Origin: Flavobacteriaceae bacterium UBA3591
GTDB lineage: Bacteria; Bacteroidota; Bacteroidia; Flavobacteriales; Flavobacteriaceae
Reading direction: 5' to 3'
DNA: 64,000 bases
NCBI GenBank assembly: GCA_002375695.1
Contig: DFMO01000008.1
Span: 406,300 to 470,299, forward strand
Numbering within the stretch: the first letter of the stretch is position 1; every line of letters begins with the position of its first letter. Below the pieces are notes generated by a model. It ran no database searches, was not told where the DNA came from, and saw only the letters and a program-made list of their open reading frames with translations. The position numbers and the translations under genes were made by a program. Of the stretch, positions 1-6,136 are shown in pieces.

Positions 1-2
1 TA

Positions 3-680
3 ACCATTTCTGTTTTTAAAGAATTTTTAAAATCTGATATTAATGATTTCTTTTTCTTCTCATCTGTAAAGGCAGCAGCAGATAGTGTCGATAATGTTTT
101 AGATGAATCAATTGTTCCACAACCTAAAACTGCATATGGTAAATCGAAAAATGAAGCTGAAGAGTATTTATTAGAACAACATTTGCCACCGGGAAAACGT
201 ATTTTTATAATCCGTCCTACAATGATTCACGGCCCAGGCAATAAAGGGAACCTCAACTTGCTTTATAATTTGGTACGCAAAGAAATTCCGTGGCCGTTGG
301 CGTCTTTTGATAATCGGCGGTCGTTCCTAAGTATAAACAATCTTTCGTTCCTTATTCTCAAAATGCTAACCCAGCCACAAATAGAATCAGGCATTTATAA
401 TTTTGCTGATGATGAAACGATATCTACTAACAAACTGATTTCCATAATTGCGCTCTCTAAAGGAAAGAAACCAAAGTTGTGGCAAATTCCTGCTGGCTTA
501 ATTAATAATGTTGCTAAAATTGGGAATTTGTTACCCCTACCATTAAACAGTGAACGTCTTAAAAAGTTGACAGAATCTTATGTCGTTTCAAATCAAAAAA
601 TTAAGACAGCATTGGGTATAAAAAAACTACCTTTGACGGCAGAGGAAGGCCTTCAAAAAACTATTAAAAGTTTTAAATAA
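3..680 (+). CDS. NAD-dependent epimerase/dehydratase, C-terminal part
   Basis: The reading frame is open from the window edge, so the N-terminal Rossmann glycine motif lies upstream and only about 225 residues are seen. An SDR active site is visible: a Ser-Ser-Val strand, then YGKSK (YxxxK) around positions 130-145, then an IRPTMIHGPG segment typical of extended SDR nucleotide-sugar epimerases. The first internal start-like codon (TTG at 183) lies after the catalytic motif and cannot be the real start. It stands 43 bp before a sugar transferase, as in exopolysaccharide loci, so it probably makes or modifies a UDP- or GDP-sugar. The exact substrate cannot be read from the sequence. Confidence 0.85.
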   Translation, partial: TISVFKEFLKSDINDFFFFSSVKAAADSVDNVLDESIVPQPKTAYGKSKNEAEEYLLEQHLPPGKRIFIIRPTMIHGPGNKGNLNLLYNLVRKEIPWPLASFDNRRSFLSINNLSFLILKMLTQPQIESGIYNFADDETISTNKLISIIALSKGKKPKLWQIPAGLINNVAKIGNLLPLPLNSERLKKLTESYVVSNQKIKTALGIKKLPLTAEEGLQKTIKSFK

Positions 681-723
681 TATCAAGGTTTTAACTTTCG
701 AACTATTGACTTAATTTTTAGTT

Positions 724-1275
724 ATGATACGTTTTTTTGATTTTATATTTTCATTTTTCGGAATTATCTGCCTTCTTCCTATAGGCTTAGTACTTTATGT
801 AATCGGACTCTTTGATACAGGTTCGCCTATATTTAAACAAAAACGTGTAGGTAAAAATAAAAAAGCTTTTACACTTTATAAGTTCCGCACTATGGATGTA
901 AAGGCAAAGTCTGTTGCAACCCATTTAGCGAGCCAAGCCGAAATAACTAAATTCGGTGCTTTTTTACGTAAAACAAAACTTGATGAACTACCGCAATTAA
1001 TAAATGTATTGATAGGTGATATGAGTTTAGTCGGTCCCCGCCCCAATTTGTTTAATCAAACAGAATTAATAGAGGAGCGTGATAGGCGAGGGGTGTATAA
1101 TCATTTACCAGGCATAACAGGTCTAGCTCAAATAAATGAAATAGATATGTCTACCCCGGTTAAATTGGCAGAGATTGATGCCGAGATGCTTCAAAAAATA
1201 ACAGTTGTAGATTATTTCAAATATATTTTTGCAACTGTTGGCGGTAAAGGGCAAGGCGATCGTGTTAAAGATTAA
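724..1275 (+). CDS. Initiating sugar transferase (undecaprenyl-phosphate glycosyl-1-phosphate transferase type)
   Basis: A 183-residue short-form bacterial sugar transferase of the WcaJ/PglC family. It would move a sugar-1-phosphate from a nucleotide sugar to undecaprenyl phosphate at the inner membrane, the first step of repeat-unit assembly. One N-terminal membrane helix (residues about 3-28) is followed by FDTGSPIFKQKRVG, the FRTM segment, KLDELPQLINVL and DMSLVGPRP, which are the family's conserved motifs. It begins with ATG and lies between the epimerase and a second, divergent copy of the same family. The C-terminus matches the length of monotopic PglC-like enzymes, so the gene looks intact. 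Confidence 0.9.
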   Translation: MIRFFDFIFSFFGIICLLPIGLVLYVIGLFDTGSPIFKQKRVGKNKKAFTLYKFRTMDVKAKSVATHLASQAEITKFGAFLRKTKLDELPQLINVLIGDMSLVGPRPNLFNQTELIEERDRRGVYNHLPGITGLAQINEIDMSTPVKLAEIDAEMLQKITVVDYFKYIFATVGGKGQGDRVKD

Positions 1276-1320
1276 TTTTATTCGATATACTTAGAATTTT
1301 ACTATTCATAATATACAGGC

Positions 1321-1878
1321 ATTAAACGATTCTTCGACATATTGCTTTCTATCTTTCTCCTTCTTTTTTTAAGCTGGTTAATTGTTTTATTGCTTTTAAT
1401 CGCTACTTTCGACACAGGAAACGGACTTTTCCTTCAAAAACGAATTGGACAATACGGATTACCCTTTACTATTTTTAAAATTCGGACCCTAAATCTATAT
1501 AATAATCGAATTTCAACGTTAGGTCAATTATTAAGACGATATAAATTGGATGAACTTCCACAATTACTAAATATCTTGTTAGGAGAGATGAGTTTTGTTG
1601 GCCCCCGTCCCGATTTACCCGGCTATTACGATGCGCTTCAAGGCGAAGCACGAAACATTTTAGAATTAAAGCCAGGCTTGTTCAGTATTGCTGCTTTAAA
1701 ATATATTGACGAAGCATCACTCTTACGAAATCAAAAACATCCCTTGAAGTATAATGATGAAATTATTTTCCCAGATAAGGTGAAAATGAATTTAGAATAT
1801 TATTATAACAGATCGTTTATTGGTGATATTAAAATTTTGTTTAAATGTGTAAAAAGCATTTTTATAAGTCGAATTTAA
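1321..1878 (+). CDS. Second sugar transferase, apparent ATT start
   Basis: A paralogue of the preceding gene. It keeps the N-terminal membrane helix, FDTGNGLFLQKRIG, KLDELPQLLNILLGEM and SFVGPRPDL. Compared with its neighbour it has a shorter loop after the FKIRT segment and an unrelated C-terminal tail with a Tyr-rich YYYNRS stretch. No ATG precedes the conserved helix: alignment of RFFD with the first copy puts the start at ATT (1321), and an in-frame stop lies at 1309. The next start-like codon is TTG at 1342, which would clip the helix. Either ATT is used or the start codon has been lost and the gene is decaying. No inactivating change is seen in the conserved motifs. Confidence 0.75.
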   Translation: MKRFFDILLSIFLLLFLSWLIVLLLLIATFDTGNGLFLQKRIGQYGLPFTIFKIRTLNLYNNRISTLGQLLRRYKLDELPQLLNILLGEMSFVGPRPDLPGYYDALQGEARNILELKPGLFSIAALKYIDEASLLRNQKHPLKYNDEIIFPDKVKMNLEYYYNRSFIGDIKILFKCVKSIFISRI

Positions 1879-1967
1879 ACCATTTTATAAGTTAGTGTAA
1901 CAATTAAATTTTATAAAGTAGAAGAGCCCCCAGACACCCGGAAGCTCCATTTAAAAAATATTAGCCA

Positions 1968-2138
1968 CTACTGTCTCTCAATTCGTTTGCCAATCCATCT
2001 TAAAACTAACGTTATCACATAACTACTAATAGTCCCAATGATAGCCATACAAACGGTTACCATTATATCCTCTATCGGTAAATTAGGTAATATTCCAAAT
2101 ACCGTTCCTCCAAAAATACTTATCTTATAATTGCCCAT
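1968..2138 (-). CDS. Small membrane protein, 56 residues
   Basis: A short frame not flagged by size filters: ATG at 2138, stop TAG at 1968. The product begins MGNYKISIFGGTVFG and has one hydrophobic helix (about residues 25-48) ending in basic RWIGKRIERQ. It lies 12 bp downstream of the 92-residue membrane protein on the same strand and is probably co-transcribed with it. I do not recognise the family. Size, single helix and charged tail resemble holin-like proteins, but that is inference only. Confidence 0.6.
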   Translation of the reverse strand: MGNYKISIFGGTVFGILPNLPIEDIMVTVCMAIIGTISSYVITLVLRWIGKRIERQ

Positions 2139-2150
2139 AATTTCTCGTAT

Positions 2151-2429
2151 TTATCGATTAATATCCAATAACGGATTAGAACCTGGGTCCAACATACAGT
2201 CAGATGGAGGATAGTCGTTGTCATCTTCACCATTAATCACTGTCTGACTCACAACAGAAGCCACAGTTCCAGCAACTATCAAATATCCGGCAATTTTCGT
2301 TAATAGTAATGGCATGTATAGTACATTGCCAACAATGGCTCCCCCAATAGCCGTCAATCCTATCCCAAAATTCCGTAACTTTCTAAAAAACCGCGGCGTA
2401 GGCCGCATTATTCGTTCAAATAAATTCAT
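2151..2429 (-). CDS. Small membrane protein, 92 residues
   Basis: The product has a basic N-terminus (about residues 1-20, with RPTPRFFRKLR), two hydrophobic Gly/Ala-rich segments (about 21-42 and 43-65) and an acidic, Pro-containing tail (DDNDYPPSD). No enzyme motif is visible and I do not recognise a named family. It is followed by the 56-residue membrane protein on the same strand. Upstream, beyond 670 bp of repeats, are the DUF5675 gene and the 251-residue gene in the same direction. The set resembles a holin-plus-lysis-protein arrangement in outline, but the topology would equally suit an unrelated membrane anchor. Confidence 0.65.
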   Translation of the reverse strand: MNLFERIMRPTPRFFRKLRNFGIGLTAIGGAIVGNVLYMPLLLTKIAGYLIVAGTVASVVSQTVINGEDDNDYPPSDCMLDPGSNPLLDINR

Positions 2430-2576
2430 AATCTAATTTTTTAAATTATACATATTTTATTTCCCTCCTTTGAAGAGCTTGTCTCGAATTTACTTTGGGA
2501 AAGGCTAAGGGGGATGTTCCTGTTTCTAGCAGCGCAGCAGTCCTGTTTCTTTCCTCAGACCATACTTATCAACAAT

Positions 2577-2990
2577 CCTCGATTTCAACCAATCCCCAAT
2601 CCCCAATCCACCAATCCCGAATCCCGAGTCCCGAATTAACCAATCCCAAATTAACAAATCCGAAGAACTGCCACCCTGAGCGCAGTCGAAGGGTCAATTA
2701 TGACGTATGACGAAAAGACTTAAGACGTAAGACGTGGAACTTTTAATACTAACCGTGTTAACTATCCAAAAAGCATTTCCACCCTTTAGGGTCGGGGCAA
2801 GAAATGCTTTCCTTCCCAACCCCAATTCACACATCACCAATTCACAAATTAACCAATTCACAAATTCACCAATTCACGAATTAACGAATCCCCAATCCAC
2901 CAATCCCAAATCCCAAATCAACGAATCCCAAATTAACCAATTAACAAATTCACCAATCCACCAATCCACCATTCTCCCCATTTACCCACG
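2577..2990 (+). repeat. Composite intergenic repeat block A
   Basis: Separates the 92-residue membrane protein from the DUF5675 gene. In order on the plus strand: octamer tract (about 2590-2661, units like CCAATCCC), GAGCGCAGTC element (2673-2696), a GACGTAAGACG stretch, the hairpin module with arms AAAAGCATTTC and GAAATGCTTT (about 2768-2810), then a second octamer tract (about 2817-2980). Flanking genes are on the minus strand, yet the modules have the same plus-strand orientation as every other block. Frames open through here are low-complexity translations and not genes. Confidence 0.85.
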
Positions 2991-3102
2991 TCCCACCCTC
3001 ATTGTCAAACACAACTACCACTACTTCGTCCCCCGATGCTTCAGCTTAGGAGGACACCATCAACCGCCAACCGACAACAGACAACAGAAAACCGCCACCC
3101 GA

Positions 3103-3513
3103 CTATCTCCCCGAAAAATCCGATATCACCGTCAACGTAATCGCTTCATGCGTTTCCCGATGCCCTTCAATCCGCATTAAGACCTTATCCAAAGCTCTTC
3201 TAGATCCAAGACCTCTGCCAATGCCTGTTAACTGCGACACAGGTGCTATACAGCCCCGAAGCTCAGTTTGAGCATTGTTTGCCGGGTGCAATAGTATGCC
3301 ACTTCTCCCAGGTACGTCTATCAATCGTAAATGATGTTTAAAACGCAGAGAGAAAAAAGGTCGCATCTCATAGGTGCCGTCAGGAATACAGGAAACATTC
3401 CGGGCGTTCAGACGCCAAGGCAACTCTATACAAAAACACAAAAACTGCTGCTTGTGAAATAGCGTGCCGTTTGTTCCGCCTTTATAATGAATTCTATGAA
3501 GATAAAATTCCAT
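3103..3513 (-). CDS. DUF5675 family protein
   Basis: A 136-residue protein matching the DUF5675 pattern: an N-terminal strand (FYLHRIHYKGG) with TNGTLF, a PDGTYEMRPFFS segment, then GILLHPANN (His76) and LRGCIAP (Cys88). The family is found in Bacteroidota genomes and phages and has no proven function. The spacing of His and Gly-Cys resembles the catalytic HxxN...GC layout of L,D-transpeptidase (YkuD) folds, which would suggest a peptidoglycan role; this is inference. No signal peptide is seen. It lies 17 bp downstream of the 251-residue gene on the same strand and is very probably in one operon with it. Confidence 0.75.
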   Translation of the reverse strand: MEFYLHRIHYKGGTNGTLFHKQQFLCFCIELPWRLNARNVSCIPDGTYEMRPFFSLRFKHHLRLIDVPGRSGILLHPANNAQTELRGCIAPVSQLTGIGRGLGSRRALDKVLMRIEGHRETHEAITLTVISDFSGR

Positions 3514-3530
3514 AATGCTTCTTTTATTGA

Positions 3531-4286
3531 TTACAGCTGATCTACCTCAACAATTGCCAAGGCATTAAATGCGCCGTTTCTAAGCGGATACATTTCTCCA
3601 TTCACCTCTTGAAAGAAGTTCACACCAACTACTTGGATTACCGGTACGGTAGTCGCTGGGCTTATGGTAGAACTCAGAGTAATAGGAGCTTGCAACGTCA
3701 TATCCCAAGGGATAATTGTGGAAAACGCATGGTCTTCTTCAAAAGATTTATTTACAAAATCCAATGCGCATACACCACCTACCAACTGAATATGAGTAGT
3801 ACCTCTCGGCGCATCAATGGTCTCATTAGGTATAAATTCCGCAATTGTTACATCCAAACTTCCTGCAGCACGGTCAAACGCCAAACTATATCCGCTAAAG
3901 AAAACTGTGTCTAGCTTTCCTTTAAGGTTAAAATCAAAACCTTTCAGTAAAGCCATATTACCATCCTGCACAGTTCTACTTCCGCGCTTATTTAACGAAT
4001 CGGTTTTAATAATAGACATTAATACTTGCACCAATCGCGATGTTACACGATTGTCACTTGCCTGTCTAAGTAGTAACCGTTCTCCTTTTCTAATCAGCTG
4101 CCCACTTTTTCCAGCGGTACCAAACTCCATTCCGTTTTCGCGAGTTCGCTTAAATGCGGGATCATTTAAAATGCGGTTTTTTTCAATCCCGCCTTTTTCA
4201 CGCGCCAAATACCCGTCTCCCGATTTATAAAAGGTAAAATCTCCAATCGTACCTTTTAACTTTACAATTCCTTTTTGCTTTGCCAT
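3531..4286 (-). CDS. Conserved Bacteroidota protein, 251 residues, DUF5675-associated
   Basis: I recognise the N-terminal pattern (MAKQKGIVKLKGTIGDFTFY, then GYLAREKGG, DPAFKRTRENGMEFG, ASDNRVTSRL) as a recurrent flavobacterial family without a functional name. The N-terminal 120 residues are basic and helical with many Arg/Lys. The C-terminal half is beta-rich and less conserved in appearance (LDVTIAEFIPN, VIQVVGVNFFQEVNG). No signal peptide, transmembrane helix or catalytic motif is visible. It is the first gene of the DUF5675 cassette, preceded by four phased TGCATAT repeats. A structural or DNA/particle-binding role would suit the layout, but nothing shows it directly. Confidence 0.7.
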   Translation of the reverse strand: MAKQKGIVKLKGTIGDFTFYKSGDGYLAREKGGIEKNRILNDPAFKRTRENGMEFGTAGKSGQLIRKGERLLLRQASDNRVTSRLVQVLMSIIKTDSLNKRGSRTVQDGNMALLKGFDFNLKGKLDTVFFSGYSLAFDRAAGSLDVTIAEFIPNETIDAPRGTTHIQLVGGVCALDFVNKSFEEDHAFSTIIPWDMTLQAPITLSSTISPATTVPVIQVVGVNFFQEVNGEMYPLRNGAFNALAIVEVDQL

Positions 4287-4987
4287 AATAACAAGTTTTA
4301 AGGGTTATACATACCCCAAACCTACAACCACAACCCTCCAATTCAATTTTTCAATACACAAATTGCATATTTTTGCATATATCTGCATATATCTGCACAT
4401 TATTTCAATAGAGTTAAAAAGAAGTACTTTGGTTGAGCAGAAAAGTGTGTAAGTCGAATTATACAATATTATCTAAGGCAACTAATGCCAAATTAATTGC
4501 CATACTTATTGTTTCCTAAAAAACTATTGCTTTAATCTATACACAAAACCCACACATAACCGAAAACCGTACGTGCGGGCTTTTAAATTGGGGAGAATAT
4601 CAAATATAATGTTTTTGACTAAAGCAACCAATGGTATATCAGTTGCAATAAAGATAGAGTTACTTTAAACTTAGATTCGCTAAAACTATTATTCCCATAA
4701 CTTTAAATCTTAAAAAAATCTTCAGAAATCATTTTCTTAAACTGCCTTTCCTGGCAACTTCCAGGCTACTAAGAGGCGGATGAGCTCTGACAGCTGTGGC
4801 TGGACGCAAACTATCTACACGCTCAATATTGGCGGTAATCGATAGATGCTAAAATGTTAATTAAACTTCAAAGCCAAACACTATAAAATTATAATCGCAT
4901 GTAAAAATTAAGCCGAATTAATTATTGAGATGAAGTAATCCTATTAGCGTGTATTTGAGAAAGAAATTTTTTGGATAATTTAAGATG
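4287..4987. other. 700-bp intergenic region with promoter repeats and hairpins
   Basis: No credible gene. Contents: the phased TGCATAT repeats at 4364-4400 (listed separately); a terminator-like hairpin at 4545-4584, arms AAAACCCACAC and GTGCGGGCTTTT with one bulge and one mismatch; and a more GC-rich patch at about 4741-4870 holding a CCTGG/CCAGG hairpin and a CTATC/GATAG pair. The GC-rich patch looks different from the AT-rich surroundings and may be the remnant of a mobile element or a small RNA. Confidence 0.5.
4364..4400. promoter_or_regulatory. Four phased TGCATAT repeats
   Basis: TGCATAT at 4364, 4374 and 4384 and TGCACAT at 4394 recur at exactly 10-bp steps, so all face the same side of the helix. 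They lie about 80-115 bp upstream of the minus-strand start at 4286. This is the geometry of a cooperative regulator site controlling the DUF5675 cassette. The binding protein is unknown; the XRE regulator 600 bp away is one candidate. Confidence 0.6.
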
Positions 4988-5413
4988 TTATTTTCCTATT
5001 ACGGTACAATAGGGCAATTTTTCTGCTTTAAAAACATTATACTCTTTATCCGTTAATATTTCTTTAGAAAGTATTTTTAATCTCTCCGGAACATTGCCAT
5101 TACTATCAAGTACTTGATTTCTAGTATTTATATCAAATAATTCAAGTCTTAATTTGACAATATCGCTATTAAGGATTTGTTTGGGTAATATTTCAAAATA
5201 AGAGTTATGCTTAAGGGCTAAAGCAATTCTCGCAATCAATCTAGTATTTGCTTTTGCCGGATTTTTTGGATTCTCAATATTTCCAATATACCCTTCAGAT
5301 ACGCCAATTTTTTGAGCAAGTTCCACTTGGTCTAAGCCAGCTTTTATACGAGAATACCTAATATTTTCTTTTATATGGAAATCTATTTCAGATATTACTA
5401 TTTCTACTATCAT
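4988..5413 (-). CDS. XRE-family transcriptional regulator
   Basis: A 141-residue protein with a Cro/C1-type helix-turn-helix at about residues 13-70: IKENIRYSRIKAGLDQVELAQKIGVSEGYIGNIEN is split between the helices AQKIGVSE and GYIGNIEN, the recognition region. The C-terminal 70 residues are helical and charged with no recognised domain and probably serve for dimerisation or sensing. ATG at 5413 is the clear start. A 24-bp near-perfect palindrome 43 bp upstream is probably its own operator. As a neighbour of the DUF5675 cassette it could control that cassette, in the manner of a phage-type repressor, but no direct evidence links them. Confidence 0.85.
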   Translation of the reverse strand: MIVEIVISEIDFHIKENIRYSRIKAGLDQVELAQKIGVSEGYIGNIENPKNPAKANTRLIARIALALKHNSYFEILPKQILNSDIVKLRLELFDINTRNQVLDSNGNVPERLKILSKEILTDKEYNVFKAEKLPYCTVIGK

Positions 5414-5455
5414 GTATAAAAATTAGCTGACAATGAAAGTTTTTTTAAAATTATC

Positions 5456-5479
5456 ATCACATACCTATGGGTGTGTGAT
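5456..5479. promoter_or_regulatory. Palindromic operator upstream of the XRE gene
   Basis: Arms ATCACATACC and GGGTGTGTGAT meet around TAT. Over 24 bp the sequence equals its own reverse complement except at two symmetric positions where T faces C. It lies 43-66 bp before the XRE start and overlaps the place where the -33 region of a plus-strand promoter (-7 box at 5489) would be. That fits an operator able to repress both directions. Confidence 0.7.
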
Positions 5480-5488
5480 AAAATTTTA

Positions 5489-5496
5489 TATATTTG
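5489..5496 (+). promoter_or_regulatory. Bacteroidota -7 box (plus strand)
   Basis: TATATTTG fits the TAnnTTTG consensus exactly. The expected -33 TTG is replaced by ATG at 5467-5469, inside the palindromic operator. There is no convincing gene downstream before 6137; the first object on this transcript would be the long hairpin at 5573-5681, so it may drive a small RNA. Confidence 0.5.
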
Positions 5497-5572
5497 TTTA
5501 AAATTCAGTTTCGAATTTTTATTTTGCGATTACTTCTTAAGTAAAATATTAGAAGCATTCGCTTTGAATCTC

Positions 5573-5681
5573 GCCATTGAAAACTGGTAATTTTTGCAAC
5601 GAGATGATAAGCATGAATGCTCACGACCCGGGACGTGGGCTTCTCACTTATTGTTGCATGGTATACCAGTACCGCAATGGC
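5573..5681 (+). ncRNA. Candidate structured RNA, long interrupted hairpin
   Basis: Five nested stems can be paired by eye: GCCATTG 5573-5579 with CAATGGC 5675-5681; ACTGGTA 5583-5589 with TACCAGT 5664-5670; TGCAAC 5595-5600 with GTTGCA 5653-5658; ATAAG 5607-5611 with CTTAT 5647-5651; GCTCACG 5619-5625 with CGTGGGC 5634-5640 (one G-U pair), closing an ACCCGGGA loop. Bulges between stems are 1-7 nt on each side. A matching promoter box lies about 75 bp upstream. The 67-codon TTG frame over this region (5594-5797) is unlikely to be a gene. The outline recalls 6S-type RNA or a retron/cassette hairpin, but no reverse transcriptase or integrase is near. Confidence 0.5.
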
Positions 5682-5858
5682 ATAAGTTGAGACCTGCGTC
5701 CTTTTTTGTATTTGGCTTGGTCGCTACTTTTCACTTCAACTTACTTTCAAAGCAATTAGTTTCTTCTGTTTTATTGTTTTCGCATCTAGAGTCATAAAAA
5801 CATTAATAACTTATTTAACGATAATCCTAAAAATCAAGCGTATGAAGTGAAAAACCTG

Positions 5859-5931
5859 ATCCATTCAAAGTTGGCGGTCAACGTCCTAGTACAACGCCTC
5901 CTCCCGGTACCCTTCGGGAGGTTGAATGGAT
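5859..5931 (+). other. Nested stem-loop element upstream of susC
   Basis: Outer arms ATCCATTCAA (5859-5868) and TTGAATGGAT (5922-5931) pair perfectly. Directly inside the 3' arm sits a second hairpin, CCTCCCG 5900-5906 with CGGGAGG 5915-5921. The 31-nt 5' bulge can form GTTG/CAAC at 5870-5882, making a three-way junction. It lies about 200 bp before the SusC start and could be a leader structure or the end of a mobile element. No known riboswitch class was recognised. Confidence 0.45.
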
Positions 5932-6136
5932 TATTTTAAAAATAAATTTGTTGAAACATTCATCAACATGAGATATAAATATTAAATACTGAGTGTCTAT
6001 TTTCTTTTAAACCACACTCAATACTCAGTACTCAATTCTATCATCTCAATAAAAAAACCCGCTCCCGAGATTTGCACACCTGTAGGAGCAGGCCAGTAGT
6101 TAAAATAGTATATAACATCTTAACCAATGCAAAATT

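Noticed and set aside
2495..3180. Two plus-strand open frames in repeat block A
   Set aside because: Low-complexity Asn/Ser/Pro/Thr/Gln translation of the octamer tracts, overlapping known modules and part of the DUF5675 gene on the other strand.
3609..4230. Plus-strand frames opposite the 251-residue gene
   Set aside because: They are shadows of the minus-strand gene, which has the recognised family pattern.
5573..5681. Possible retron msr-msd
   Set aside because: The hairpin has the right look but there is no reverse transcriptase gene nearby.
5594..5797. 67-codon TTG frame
   Set aside because: It begins inside the long hairpin, lacks any domain pattern, and is better explained by the structured element.
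5859..5931. Possible integron attC site
   Set aside because: Only one arm fits the core-site consensus and no integrase or cassette series is present.
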